A stretch of DNA of 36,037 nucleotides from a virus: positions 1 through 36,037 of the IMG/VR virus record IMGVR_UViG_3300021197_001882. One strand, written 5' to 3'. The stretch's first letter is position 1; every line of letters starts with the position of its first letter. The translations under genes and the position numbers were made by a program. Positions 7,302 to 15,972 of this stretch are shown in pieces. The notes under the pieces were generated by a model. It did not search any database and was not told the DNA's origin. It worked only from the letters and a program-made list of their open reading frames with translations.

Positions 7302-8037
7302 TTGCTAAAACGCCACTTCCTGTGTTGTATTTGCCTGGTGTAAGAGGCAGTCTATTGGGTATTTTTTCTGGCATATAGATATAATGCCTATGCCAGGGTT
7401 TTTCATCTTCAAAAATATGTTTCTCTGCATCTAAACATAGTGTGTCAACTTTGCTGTTATCTATGTCAAACATAGATTTTGCAAACTTAGCATGTTCACT
7501 TGGACTAGGGTGTCTGTCTCCAGGCATTGTTTCTCTCCAAGTATCATCTGCTGCACTTGTATATCCTAAAAACTCTGCCATACTAGGCTTAAAGTACTTT
7601 TGTGTATCAAATACTTCGTCATACTTTAGTTCTATACGTTCCATACTAGTAAAGTAAAAATTTACATCACGTGATTCTAATAGTGTTGCAACTGCCCGAA
7701 AATAACTGTGATTTTCAAGAGCAATTTTATCTTCATGCAAATATTTTGTACGTTCTTTTGGCTGGTATAGATATGCGTTGCCAGGCATATCCCATCCTTG
7801 TTCGTCATTATAGTCGCTTATGCGGTGAGGTTGACTCCACATCACGCATACTATATCCTTATTTGTAATTTTATTTAAACATTCCATTACACTGTGGAAT
7901 ATAAAATCGTTGCTTCCTCCAGGTAGTCCCCAGTTTTCATAATGCTTTGCTAATCCTCCCGCATGTAGATAATCAGCCCATGTAGGCCATTTGTATTGAG
8001 TAAAACTACATCCAAATGTGTATAGTGTTGAGTACAT
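7273..8037 (-). CDS. SGNH/GDSL-type hydrolase
   Basis: A 254-aa protein with the three landmarks of SGNH hydrolases. Block I is TFGCSFT with the likely nucleophile Ser11. An oxyanion-hole segment, GLPGGSND, has Gly41 and Asn43. A late GDRHPSPSEH segment supplies the Asp-His pair. Such enzymes remove acyl groups from sugars, lipids or peptides. There is no export signal. Paired with a glycosyltransferase-like gene (29-base overlap), it may edit acylated sugars. It starts downstream of a terminator with no clear late promoter, so it may be read through or have an unseen promoter. The catalytic pair is spaced DxH rather than the usual DxxH, a feature to verify by alignment. Confidence 0.65.
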   Translation of the reverse strand: MYSTLYTFGCSFTQYKWPTWADYLHAGGLAKHYENWGLPGGSNDFIFHSVMECLNKITNKDIVCVMWSQPHRISDYNDEQGWDMPGNAYLYQPKERTKYLHEDKIALENHSYFRAVATLLESRDVNFYFTSMERIELKYDEVFDTQKYFKPSMAEFLGYTSAADDTWRETMPGDRHPSPSEHAKFAKSMFDIDNSKVDTLCLDAEKHIFEDEKPWHRHYIYMPEKIPNRLPLTPGKYNTGSGVLANVAGLRTKS

Positions 8038-8048
8038 AATTCATCCAT

Positions 8049-8083
8049 AAAAAAAGCGACTACATGTATATAGCCGCTTTTTT
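8049..8083 (-). terminator. Intrinsic terminator after the acidic-protein gene
   Basis: GCGGCTA and TAGTCGC pair around an 8-nt loop with one G-U wobble, flanked by AAAAAA and TTTTTT that extend the stem and give the T tract on the minus strand. The A-rich opposite flank means it might also work in the other direction. Confidence 0.8.
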
Positions 8084-8096
8084 AGAGTGTAAATAA

Positions 8097-8786
8097 TTAG
8101 TCTTCTTTAATTTCTGCTTCTTCTAAAAAATCTTTATAACTTTTGTATAGATTTTCTTCTACAGTTTTAAGTGCTTCTTTATCCATTGGATTGTCGCCGC
8201 CTGCTGCAGGAGTATGCATAGTCTTAGGACCATTTAGTCCACCGCTTAGACCAATCATTTGCTCTTCTGCATCCATGTACTGCTCTTCAGGCTCATTAGC
8301 ATACTCTTCAATGCGTTGTGCATAGTCAGTATAGCCTGCTAGTTGCATGATGTCTGCAAGTTCTTGGACAGGAATTTCTACCATTGCTTCCTCAACTGCT
8401 TCTTCTTCAACTTCTTCACCCATTTTCATGCCAGCTGGCAGTGCAAATAATTCATCTTGTGCAAATACTTCTGTTGAACCATCCATAAACTTAACAGTTA
8501 CTTTATCGCCATCTACTGCAATAACTTTTCCTGGTGCTTGATCAGGACCTTCTTCTGATGGAGCAACACTTGCACCTACTGCAAAGCCTTCTTCAACTGC
8601 TTCTTCTTCAATCTCATCGTGAGGAATGACGTTTCCGTCCTCATCTTTTTCGTGATGATCTTCTTCTACAGGCTGTTCTACTTCTTCAATTTCTTCTTCT
8701 TCAATCGCAACAGTGTCTTGCTCAGGTAGCTGGGCTAGTTCTTCTGCGATATTATCTAGTTTCGCTCTTAGTGATGCAATATCCAT
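8097..8786 (-). CDS. Highly acidic conserved phage protein with SH3-like segment
   Basis: A 229-aa protein of unknown function. It begins with a short helix (MDIASLRAKLDNIAEELAQL), then a run dominated by Glu and Asp (about 28-70). A compact beta-rich segment at about 85-115, GKVIAVDGDKVTVKFMDGS followed by EVFAQDELF, looks like a small SH3/KOW-type barrel. A second acidic region and a helical C-terminus follow. The strong negative charge could mean DNA mimicry, a scaffold-like role or binding to a basic partner. It follows the 8789 gene by 2 bases with a GGAGAATAGCA ribosome site and is terminated by the hairpin at 8049-8083. This suggests it belongs to the transcript from the late promoter at 9311. 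Confidence 0.7.
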   Translation of the reverse strand: MDIASLRAKLDNIAEELAQLPEQDTVAIEEEEIEEVEQPVEEDHHEKDEDGNVIPHDEIEEEAVEEGFAVGASVAPSEEGPDQAPGKVIAVDGDKVTVKFMDGSTEVFAQDELFALPAGMKMGEEVEEEAVEEAMVEIPVQELADIMQLAGYTDYAQRIEEYANEPEEQYMDAEEQMIGLSGGLNGPKTMHTPAAGGDNPMDKEALKTVEENLYKSYKDFLEEAEIKED

Positions 8787-8788
8787 TG

Positions 8789-9286
8789 CTATTCTCCTTT
8801 TTTTGCAAACTCGTGTTTGCGTGTTTCTATAGTCTTAAGCATGTTTTCATTATACTCATCACCAAAACTATCTTTAGCATTGTTTGCATCTTCATAGTCA
8901 GTGTCTAACTTTGCTTCGTATTCTTTATCTTCTTCTTTTAGTGCTTCTTCGCGAGCAATTTCTTCAGGATGATCACTGTTAATGACTACTAAGTGACTTG
9001 CAGGAACACCAACTGTTTGACTAATATATTCATATAGTTGATGTGCAGTTACAGGATACTTTAGTTCTGCGTCCATAATAAACACTTCTGCGTTTTGCAG
9101 TGTTTGAAAATCCATGGGATGTTCTTGAATTGGAGTTTTCTTTGGCTTGCTGATACTTGCAACTTCGTACTTTTCAAGTGCAGATTCCAGTGCGTTCATT
9201 GTTTCGTCATCGCATTTTTCAGCCATTTTAATACGAAACTTGTATGTGTGTTCGCTTTCAACGAGATAACTCTTTAAACTTTTCAT
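8789..9286 (-). CDS. Conserved T4-like phage protein, unknown function
   Basis: A 165-aa acidic protein starting MKSLKSYLVESE, a helical N-terminus frequent in T4-like marine phage proteins of this gene neighbourhood. The middle part (about 60-110) has AEVFIMDAELKYPVTAHQL and VGVPASHLVVIN, suggesting a small alpha/beta domain. The C-terminal 45 residues are Asp/Glu/Asn-rich and probably flexible. It has a late promoter at 9311-9317 with an AAGGAAC ribosome site and is the first gene of a two-gene late unit with the acidic protein. I do not recognise a specific function; a virion-assembly role is suggested only by position between gp16 and gp17. Confidence 0.7.
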   Translation of the reverse strand: MKSLKSYLVESEHTYKFRIKMAEKCDDETMNALESALEKYEVASISKPKKTPIQEHPMDFQTLQNAEVFIMDAELKYPVTAHQLYEYISQTVGVPASHLVVINSDHPEEIAREEALKEEDKEYEAKLDTDYEDANNAKDSFGDEYNENMLKTIETRKHEFAKKGE

Positions 9287-9310
9287 TACAGTGTTCCTTA
9301 TATACTAGTG

Positions 9311-9317
9311 TATTTAT
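9311..9317 (-). promoter_or_regulatory. T4-type late promoter (8789 gene)
   Basis: AATAAATA on the minus strand, 24 nt before the ATG at 9286, with AAGGAAC as the ribosome site. It overlaps the stop codon of gp16. Confidence 0.65.
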
Positions 9318-9829
9318 TACTTTTGTTCAGAGTTTCTGCCTAGTATTTCCATTAGAAGTTGGTTACGATCAACTGTCTGTCCGTCACCATCTTCAATTTC
9401 TTCACCATTGGCTTTTGCTTCTTTAGCAAGTCTAGCATCTAATGTTGCTTTTTTCAGTTGTAAATCAACCATGCGCAATTTTTTATTAATTTTTGCGTTC
9501 TTTGCACTCAGTGCTGTGTCCAACATACGAGCAGCATTGCTGAAAATCTCACCACTAAAACGTGCTTCTACGTTCATGCCTAAATCCATCAAGTCTTTGA
9601 ATGTATCCTGTGCTAATACAGCAATGTCATCCATCTCTTTATCACTAGTACCAAGTTCGCTTACGCTGGGTAATGCAGCATCAATCTTATCTACATTAGT
9701 AAGAGCTGTCTGTATTTGCGGCAAATCTTTAGCAGTTACAGCCTCTACGACTGCACTATTTTCTTCTGCTGTGATGTTTAGTTCATCTGCAGGTGCTACA
9801 TCAAATAATTCTTCTAGTTTTTTTGTCAT
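9317..9829 (-). CDS. 16: Terminase small subunit gp16
   Basis: A 170-aa protein whose central helices, MDDIAVLAQDTFKDLMDLG, then ARFSGEIFSNAARMLDTALS and a Lys-rich KINKKLRMVDLQLKKA, follow the coiled-coil core pattern of T4 gp16 (a DDY...R..L..L...G-type segment, a family-specific helix, then a K.L.L.K helix). Gp16 forms rings that recognise phage DNA and stimulate the gp17 ATPase. T4 gp16 is 164 aa, close in length. The acidic N-terminus and the EEIEDGDGQT stretch near the C-terminus fit the flexible ends of the family. It lies just downstream of gp4 and is separated from gp17 by about 4 kb. Confidence 0.75.
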   Translation of the reverse strand: MTKKLEELFDVAPADELNITAEENSAVVEAVTAKDLPQIQTALTNVDKIDAALPSVSELGTSDKEMDDIAVLAQDTFKDLMDLGMNVEARFSGEIFSNAARMLDTALSAKNAKINKKLRMVDLQLKKATLDARLAKEAKANGEEIEDGDGQTVDRNQLLMEILGRNSEQK

Positions 9830-9843
9830 ACTAATAGTTATCC

Positions 9844-10284
9844 CTAGCGTTTGCCGTTGTGAAAAATATCATCTTCTGTTACTACTCTAAAGCGTAGTCC
9901 ATTATGCTTTGCCCACTTTGCAGCCGCTTCCCACTTTGCGTGATTAATAGCAATAGTAAGTTTTTCCTTTTCGCGAGTCTTTTCGGTGAGCATGGTCTGT
10001 GCTTTGGGTTTGATTTCTATAAGTTCAGCATGCTTGTTGCCGCGTTTGTCTTGATACATTACAATAAAGTCTGGCACATATATTGTACCTTTGCCAGTAA
10101 GTGGATTACGATAAGGTATTGAAATTGCTTCACTAGCCCAACTTATTACACTTGGATTGTTATCACAAAAGCGCATAAATGCATGTTCCCATCCACTACG
10201 ATATCTAGGTTCTTTATTGCCGTTATATTTGCTAGGATTTGTTATGGTGTATATGCCATTAGCATATTTGTTACGACTAAACAT
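9844..10284 (-). CDS. 4: Head completion protein gp4 (TnsA-like nuclease fold)
   Basis: A 146-aa protein. It matches the pattern of T4 gp4 (150 aa): YTITNPSKYNG, RSGWEHAFMRFCDNNPSVISW near residues 28-48, then SIPYRNPLTGK, YVPDFIVMYQD and LIEIKPK. The E ... PDF ... EIKPK arrangement is that of TnsA/restriction-endonuclease-like folds. In T4 the protein completes the head after packaging and is thought to trim or protect DNA ends before the tail joins. It starts at the stop of the upstream gene (TAA then ATG) with a GGAGG ribosome site. Confidence 0.85.
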   Translation of the reverse strand: MFSRNKYANGIYTITNPSKYNGNKEPRYRSGWEHAFMRFCDNNPSVISWASEAISIPYRNPLTGKGTIYVPDFIVMYQDKRGNKHAELIEIKPKAQTMLTEKTREKEKLTIAINHAKWEAAAKWAKHNGLRFRVVTEDDIFHNGKR

Positions 10285-10656
10285 TTACGCCTCCACTTGG
10301 CGTGCTATATTCTCGTTTGGGGTAATGTTTGCTTCATATCCCAGTAGACTTCTACCACTGCGACTCATGTTTAAAAATGTAGGGATAGCACTTTTTAAGT
10401 CACCAGTGGTTTTAAATTCTTCAATAACATCCAGTATAAACAAGTCTAGTTCGTTTGCTGCTTGTATAGTAGCCGCTGTTAATGCTGCGGCGGCTTGTTG
10501 ATTATTAGTTCTTGCTACAAAAAAACTTTTTGCTGCTTCATATTCCTGATCTGTCATTTTAATAGGAGCAGTAAAATAGTTAGTGAAATAATCTTGTACA
10601 CGTTGGTCAAAATTATCTGCAGGATTTACTATTGGTAGATTGGTTTCTTGTGCCAT
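10285..10656 (-). CDS. Small conserved T4-like phage protein, probably structural
   Basis: A 123-aa protein, IVNPADNFDQRVQDYFTNYF at the start and SLLGYEANITPNENIARQV at the end, with a helical middle rich in Ala. I recall similar small proteins with an N-P-x-D-N-F-D-x-R-V-Q start and an LLG-x-x-x-x-x-x-P-N-x-x-x-A-R-x-V end beside tail genes in marine T4-like phages, where the function is not known. Its ATG overlaps the stop of the upstream gp19-like gene (TAATG), and gp4 follows directly, so these three genes are translationally linked. Confidence 0.7.
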   Translation of the reverse strand: MAQETNLPIVNPADNFDQRVQDYFTNYFTAPIKMTDQEYEAAKSFFVARTNNQQAAAALTAATIQAANELDLFILDVIEEFKTTGDLKSAIPTFLNMSRSGRSLLGYEANITPNENIARQVEA

Positions 10657-11978
10657 TATTGATTACTTAACCTTACTTTGTCTTGATAGTATGCTCGCTG
10701 TTCCGCACTTATATTAGGATCTTGCAATCTCTTTTGTGCAAAGTCAGCGGCTTGCTGTCTAGTGCCTGCGCTAGTGCTTGATTTGTTATAAGTTGTTACA
10801 CTACTTATTTTATTAGGTGCGCCCACTGTACCAGTTGTATTAGGAATAGTATTAGCATAACCTATACTAGGTAACTGCGAACTAGATTGTGTGGCTGTAA
10901 ACAGCGCATTTCCAATACTTTGTCCTTGACTACTTATACTATCATTTGTTCCACTATTAGTTTGATTATTAACTACAATGCTTGCAATATCGTTTGCATT
11001 AAGATCTCGTACACTTGCTTTACCAATAAATGGTACTAGTATATTACTTGTAGGTTTTTGCCCTGTCAAAATGTTACTTGCAACTTTTCCAAACGCTGTA
11101 CTAATTACATTCCCAAATGTTAAATTTGATAGGTTGTCAAACAGTATACCTTGACTTCCTATAGTTGCTTGCGTATTGCCGTTAAATAAATCCTGTGAGC
11201 GTTGTCCATTTGTATTGACTAGTTGCCCATCAATAAATGCTTGTCCAAACTGATTACCATTGCTAAGATCACTAGTTTCAACGTCATAATGTATTTCACC
11301 AAAGCCAGTTGGCCCTACATCATTTACAAATCCTGTAGCATATTTTACAGATTCATACTGTAATTGCATACTGTGCTGCATTAATCCTGCGCTTGCGTAT
11401 GCATGACTGTCATGATTAAAACTTGTAATAATAGGATTAATTATTGTATACTCTGCAAACTTATGATTGTGCATGCTGTATATTTTAATATTTTTAAAGA
11501 AACGCTTATTGCCGCGCTGCAATCCCCACTGTTGTTGGGTTCTGTTTGCGTATCTATCCTGTGTATTATAACTGTTACTGTCTAAACTGTAGGTTGGGTC
11601 AGCACTGTAAAATACATAATACTTGTGCCAGAGATTACGAATAAGTTCTTTAACATCATCATGGAACGTTACATTAATTGGATTGTAATTAATTTTATGA
11701 TGCGTTTGTACTTGTCTGTTATACTGGTTATGTGTTTGTACGTCAATAGTATATGTAGGTAAATCTATAGTTTTCACAAGTATAGGCATCTCAAGTTTTT
11801 CAACTGTATTGAATAGCCCTTGTGCTTCTGCTGTAAATTCAAATACTACATGAAAGAGATGCCCATGTCTAGGCTGTAATTCAAAGTTGTTGTCAACAAA
11901 AGTGCGCGACGCATGTTTATAATCGCGCATTGTTTCGCCTTGAGTTAAGGGTGATAGTAGTGGGTTTACACTAGCCAT
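10656..11978 (-). CDS. gp19-like tail-tube-fold protein (possible gp48/gp54 analogue)
   Basis: A 440-aa protein. The first 225 residues resemble the T4 gp19 tube fold: GHLFHVVFEF, then TIDLPTYTIDVQTHNQYNRQ, a KINYNPINVTFHDD stretch, and a terminal MQLQYESVKYATG strand. T4 builds the baseplate-tube junction from gp48 and gp54, which share this fold, so this gene may play that part; it could also be another tube-like structural protein. Residues 230-440 are low-complexity (Asn, Ser, Thr, Gln) and probably flexible. It sits 16 bases after gp19 with an AGGAG ribosome site and appears to be transcribed with it. Confidence 0.6.
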   Translation of the reverse strand: MASVNPLLSPLTQGETMRDYKHASRTFVDNNFELQPRHGHLFHVVFEFTAEAQGLFNTVEKLEMPILVKTIDLPTYTIDVQTHNQYNRQVQTHHKINYNPINVTFHDDVKELIRNLWHKYYVFYSADPTYSLDSNSYNTQDRYANRTQQQWGLQRGNKRFFKNIKIYSMHNHKFAEYTIINPIITSFNHDSHAYASAGLMQHSMQLQYESVKYATGFVNDVGPTGFGEIHYDVETSDLSNGNQFGQAFIDGQLVNTNGQRSQDLFNGNTQATIGSQGILFDNLSNLTFGNVISTAFGKVASNILTGQKPTSNILVPFIGKASVRDLNANDIASIVVNNQTNSGTNDSISSQGQSIGNALFTATQSSSQLPSIGYANTIPNTTGTVGAPNKISSVTTYNKSSTSAGTRQQAADFAQKRLQDPNISAEQRAYYQDKVRLSNQ

Positions 11979-11993
11979 TTGGAATAACTCCTA

Positions 11994-12611
11994 TTAGCCA
12001 GTAATAGTTTGACCTAGTGTTCTCGTTACCGCAGCACCAACGCCATCACCTAATGGTGATTGTACAGCATTGTCAAATCTAATACTCATTGCAACCGTTG
12101 CAGGTTCCTGACTTGCATAGTTAAGATCACCGTAGTTGATGTTCTGAATAAAGCAGCCGTATAGTTCCCAAGTCTCAAGCACACTTGGTGCGTTTGCACC
12201 ATTGCCGCCATCTAGAATTTCAAAGCGTGTGATAAATTTGTAGTCAATGCCTGAACTTGCACTGCTCTGCTCCATCATATCAAACTGCTTTTGTACTTGC
12301 TCTCCGCATAACTTTGTTACACCGCCGTTAACATCGTCACGTAGATTAACTGTAACCAAATCCCACTGATGTTTTCCAACCAAGTACACTCTACTGTTGT
12401 AAACAGGAATTTCAAACTCTTCAAATGTTACACTAGGGCGTGTAATATCCATAACCTGCTTAGTCATCTCTGTACGAGGACTACTAATACCAAAGTTCTC
12501 AAATGATGCACGGAAGCGGTATTTAAGTTTTGGCATAAGCAAGCCTTGACTTGCTGCACTCTGATCACCGTCTAACGGCACTGTAAACTTTGTTAATGAT
12601 GAAACTGACAT
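11994..12611 (-). CDS. 19: Tail tube protein gp19
   Basis: A 205-aa protein. Features include MPKLKYRFRASFENFG, a DITRPSVTFEEFEIPVYNS segment, VGKHQWDLVTVNLRDD, and a WELYGCFIQNINYGDLNYAS segment followed by AMSIRFDNA near the C-terminus. These match gp19-type tube monomers, which stack as hexameric rings inside the contractile sheath. T4 gp19 is 163 aa; marine relatives are often somewhat longer. The gene follows gp18 and its terminator and has its own late promoter at 12641-12647 and an AGGAGC ribosome site. High expression as a separate unit from the sheath is expected. Confidence 0.92.
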   Translation of the reverse strand: MSVSSLTKFTVPLDGDQSAASQGLLMPKLKYRFRASFENFGISSPRTEMTKQVMDITRPSVTFEEFEIPVYNSRVYLVGKHQWDLVTVNLRDDVNGGVTKLCGEQVQKQFDMMEQSSASSGIDYKFITRFEILDGGNGANAPSVLETWELYGCFIQNINYGDLNYASQEPATVAMSIRFDNAVQSPLGDGVGAAVTRTLGQTITG

Positions 12612-12640
12612 TTTGTTTCGCTCCTAATTAATTATAAAAG

Positions 12641-12647
12641 TATTTAT
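12641..12647 (-). promoter_or_regulatory. T4-type late promoter for gp19
   Basis: GATAAATA on the minus strand, 29 nt before the ATG at 12611, with AGGAGC as the ribosome site. Confidence 0.75.
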
Positions 12648-12661
12648 CTAATTCCAGTCAT

Positions 12662-12690
12662 AAAAAATGAGGGGTATTTTTACCCCTCAT
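12662..12690 (-). terminator. Intrinsic terminator after gp18
   Basis: ATGAGGGGTA and TACCCCTCAT form a perfect 10-bp stem with a 4-nt loop (12667-12690), followed on the minus strand by a run of T. It lies 16 bases after the gp18 stop and insulates gp18 from gp19. Confidence 0.9.
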
Positions 12691-12705
12691 ATTTGTTAGT
12701 TTTTG

Positions 12706-15700
12706 TTAAACAGTGCTTGCTGCCGCTACGTTTCCACTTGCAATCTCACCTGTGTTCTTAAGTCTAATCGGAATAAAGATAAATTCCGCAGCCTTAGTAG
12801 GTTCAATAGCAACATCAACATATAGTTCGTTACGATCAATTCTGGCTGGTGTGTTGTTTGTTTCATCACAAACTACCAAGTAATCGAATACGCCACGTTT
12901 TGCAACCAAATCGTTAAGTGTCTGTTCAACTTGCTGCTTTAGCTCGTCTCTAGTAATCTTATCGTTTGGTTCAAACACATAGCCTGTAGCAATTGTTTGT
13001 AGTTGACGTCTTAGATATCCAACTAGTCTTGCAACGTTAATACGATCTAGCGCACTAGAACTTGTTGCACGACTCTTGTTACCATAGTTAAGAATGCCAC
13101 TTCCGTTAAAGAATGCAATAGGATTAATTCTGTTTGTATACAGTGTATCTCTTACACTCTCACGAATGTTATCATTAATAAATGCACCTGTTACGCTGTT
13201 GACGTAACCAATACTTGCAACGTTGTCTACTAGTCCACGACGTGTACCTGCTGGTGCAAACCATGGGAAACTAATATCATCACTTCTAGCAATTGTGCGT
13301 AACATCATATGACTTGCTGGAACAACAATTGTGTTACCACTTAGGTCATTTGTTGTTGCACTTGGATAAAACACACCCAAGTATGCATCGCTAGTAACTA
13401 GTCCATCTTCATTGTTGTCAGTTGCTGCCGCAGTGTTTGTTGCCCAGTTTTCAATAGCAGTACTTGTTGCTGCTAGTCTCATTGGACTGTCACCTACCAC
13501 AAACGCTGTTTGTCGTCTGTCGTTGTTTAGGCTTACCATGTTGCTGATTAGCTCTGGATATCCTGGTGCTGCAATAGTGTTAAAGATTCTTGCATCTTCA
13601 CGAAGCTCTGTGCTTGCATCAAGTGCAGATTTCATTGCATTAGTAACAACACTACGAACTGCTTTACGTCCAAATGTAGTTCCACTTGATGTTACCCATG
13701 CATCCTTCTCTGTAGGAAGCGTTGGATATGCACTTGTGTCACTAAAGTTAGTGCGTGAGAAGTAATCACTTCTAAACCGCTTTACACCATATGTACTACG
13801 TCGTGTGTTGAACAGTAGCATTCCACGTGGGTAAATTGTTGGATCAGGTCTGTCAATATCTAATACATCACTTGTTAGTAGACTTGCAGTTGTTGGGATA
13901 TCTCCAGTTACAACATCAGTTGTAGTATCGCCCATAAAACGTGCATCACCGAAAATAATACCATTTTCAGTTGTGTTGTCTGTCTTATCAATTAATACCC
14001 ATGTTGCTTCACCACTTACAGTTTCGCGTCTGTAAAGTGCAGGATAGTTTTCCAAATCACTAGTGTCGATCCACAAATCACCGTTAACAAGTACAGTGCT
14101 ATCACTTTGTACAGTTGGTGCTGTAGTACTAAAAATAACACCAGCTGGATCTGTATCTGCTAGTGCAAAGCCGCGTGTGTCAGTTATATTTTGATAACCC
14201 TGCCATGTTGTGCCATTGTGAACCATAATGTCTGCTTCAAATCCACCTGCATACCAGTATGTAAGATCAGTTGGATTTGCACTAGGTGAACTTGTACTTG
14301 CAGTATATGTGTCTGCAATCCAGTTACTTAGGATAATGTCACTACTGTTACCTGCACGGACTTGCTTAGTAGTAATACTTGTTGTAATACCTGCGTCTAC
14401 TAGTGGAGTACCACTTGTGTCTTTCATTACAATCACACCACCTAATGCATGTGTAATTACCAAGTAACCGCTTGAGTTAACACTTGCACTTACGTTTGCT
14501 ACATTAGCAGCATTAATTGCACTTGCCATGTCTGCAATGCCTGTACCACCCAGTGTGGCTGTGACTGCAGTTGTCAATGTTGCACTATTTGCTGCACTTG
14601 CTTGGATAGTGAAAGTCTCAGACGATGTCATTGGTGTTGCTGCATTAATCAATCCAGTAACAGTCAATGCACCTGAACTATAACGCTTGAACAATTTGTA
14701 AGTTACTGTATCATTTTCAGTTACGTCATACTGTACATAAAAACTGCCTGCTGTAATAGCACTACCGCCTGTGACGTCTAGGTTCTTAAGTGCAGTCTGA
14801 TCGTTTGTATATGCAGGTGCATTACCGCCAACAAATGCTGCAGTAGCACTATCATATGAACTTACGTCTGCTAGGAATCCACTATTGCTTGAGGTTGTTT
14901 TAACCCATACACTTCCTGCTGGACGTGGAACAGTGTCTGTTGACTTCCATGCTGGAACTGTATAGTGTGGATCCTGTGCAATAAGTGGTCTTGCATATGT
15001 GCCTGCTGTTAGTCCAGTTACAGTTAGGATTGTTCCACTTGCATTTGCAAGAATAATTTTTCCATCTGCAACACTACCATTTGATTCTGCAAGGTTTGTT
15101 GCATAAATTTCAATCTTTCCGTCAACTGCGGCTGCAGTAACACCATCAATACTTGCGTTGTTAATACTAGTTGCAAGAGCTGCTACAGTTGTTCCACTTA
15201 GTGTAACTGTGGCTGAGTTAATAGTAATTGTGTTACCATTTACAAGAGTGCCGTTTGCTAGTGTGCCAGCAATTGTTGGATGTGCAATCATCCAGTTACT
15301 ACTTCCTACTAGTACCCAAGCATTACTACGATTTTTGTAGTACACAGGATTACTAGTGTTTGTAGCAACTAGTGCATAATCGCCAATTGCGCCAATTGAT
15401 GTTTTCGGAACACCGCCTGTTAAATCTGTTGTGCTTGTAATTACTGTTGGAACTTTGTTAGTAAACACGCCTGTGCTCTGGTTCCATTCAAAAATACCCC
15501 AGCGTGTATCTGTGCTCATGTCCCACCAAACTGTGCCTGCTGTAGGATTTCCTAGTGGACGGCTTGTACTGCTTGCTAGTTCTGCAAGGTCAACATCTGC
15601 ACGAATAACGTATGCTCTGTTGCTTACGCCGAGTAAACTGTATGCTGCCATCAAGCCATATTCATTAAGTTCGTAACCGTTAATCGGTGTGCCTGATGCA

Positions 15701-15933
15701 GTGTTGTAAAATGTTGGATTACCGAAAGTACTTGTTAGTTCTCTCTGGCTTCCGATCAAGTATGTCTTACCAGCATTTGCTGCGGTTGTTCCTGCCGCTG
15801 TGCCTGTGCCGGTACCACTTGTCTTATCTTGTGCAGTTGCAACAACAATCGCTGCTACTGTTCCTGCTGCTGATGGAGCATAGTTACTTTCGTCAATAAC
15901 TGTAACTTCTACGCCTGGTGATATTAGTGCCAT
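12706..15933 (-). CDS. 18: Tail sheath protein gp18, enlarged
   Basis: From the start used here the protein is 1075 aa. The N-terminus MALISPGVEVTVIDESNYAP and the C-terminal region (SRATSSSALDRINVARLVGY, FEPNDKITRDELKQQVEQTL, AAEFIFIPIRLKNTGEIASG) are standard gp18. T4 gp18 is 659 aa. The extra length lies between about residues 130 and 690 and includes two segments like the FliD/flagellin IN motif (ALATSINNASIDGVTAAAVD near 250-270 and DMASAINAANVANVSASVNS near 465-490). In contractile tails such inserts point outward from the sheath. A longer version beginning with TTG at 15948 is possible, but the AGGAAG site 6 nt before the ATG at 15933 favours the shorter one. A late promoter lies at 15973-15980. 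Confidence 0.93.
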   Translation of the reverse strand: MALISPGVEVTVIDESNYAPSAAGTVAAIVVATAQDKTSGTGTGTAAGTTAANAGKTYLIGSQRELTSTFGNPTFYNTASGTPINGYELNEYGLMAAYSLLGVSNRAYVIRADVDLAELASSTSRPLGNPTAGTVWWDMSTDTRWGIFEWNQSTGVFTNKVPTVITSTTDLTGGVPKTSIGAIGDYALVATNTSNPVYYKNRSNAWVLVGSSNWMIAHPTIAGTLANGTLVNGNTITINSATVTLSGTTVAALATSINNASIDGVTAAAVDGKIEIYATNLAESNGSVADGKIILANASGTILTVTGLTAGTYARPLIAQDPHYTVPAWKSTDTVPRPAGSVWVKTTSSNSGFLADVSSYDSATAAFVGGNAPAYTNDQTALKNLDVTGGSAITAGSFYVQYDVTENDTVTYKLFKRYSSGALTVTGLINAATPMTSSETFTIQASAANSATLTTAVTATLGGTGIADMASAINAANVANVSASVNSSGYLVITHALGGVIVMKDTSGTPLVDAGITTSITTKQVRAGNSSDIILSNWIADTYTASTSSPSANPTDLTYWYAGGFEADIMVHNGTTWQGYQNITDTRGFALADTDPAGVIFSTTAPTVQSDSTVLVNGDLWIDTSDLENYPALYRRETVSGEATWVLIDKTDNTTENGIIFGDARFMGDTTTDVVTGDIPTTASLLTSDVLDIDRPDPTIYPRGMLLFNTRRSTYGVKRFRSDYFSRTNFSDTSAYPTLPTEKDAWVTSSGTTFGRKAVRSVVTNAMKSALDASTELREDARIFNTIAAPGYPELISNMVSLNNDRRQTAFVVGDSPMRLAATSTAIENWATNTAAATDNNEDGLVTSDAYLGVFYPSATTNDLSGNTIVVPASHMMLRTIARSDDISFPWFAPAGTRRGLVDNVASIGYVNSVTGAFINDNIRESVRDTLYTNRINPIAFFNGSGILNYGNKSRATSSSALDRINVARLVGYLRRQLQTIATGYVFEPNDKITRDELKQQVEQTLNDLVAKRGVFDYLVVCDETNNTPARIDRNELYVDVAIEPTKAAEFIFIPIRLKNTGEIASGNVAAASTV

Positions 15934-15972
15934 GTTTTTCTTCCTCAATCAAGGTTTTGTATTCGTTATAAC

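Noticed and set aside
15934-15948. TTG start at 15948 giving gp18 an MRKKN extension
   Set aside because: Those codons are the AGGAAG ribosome site of the ATG at 15933, which begins the conserved MALISPGVEV.
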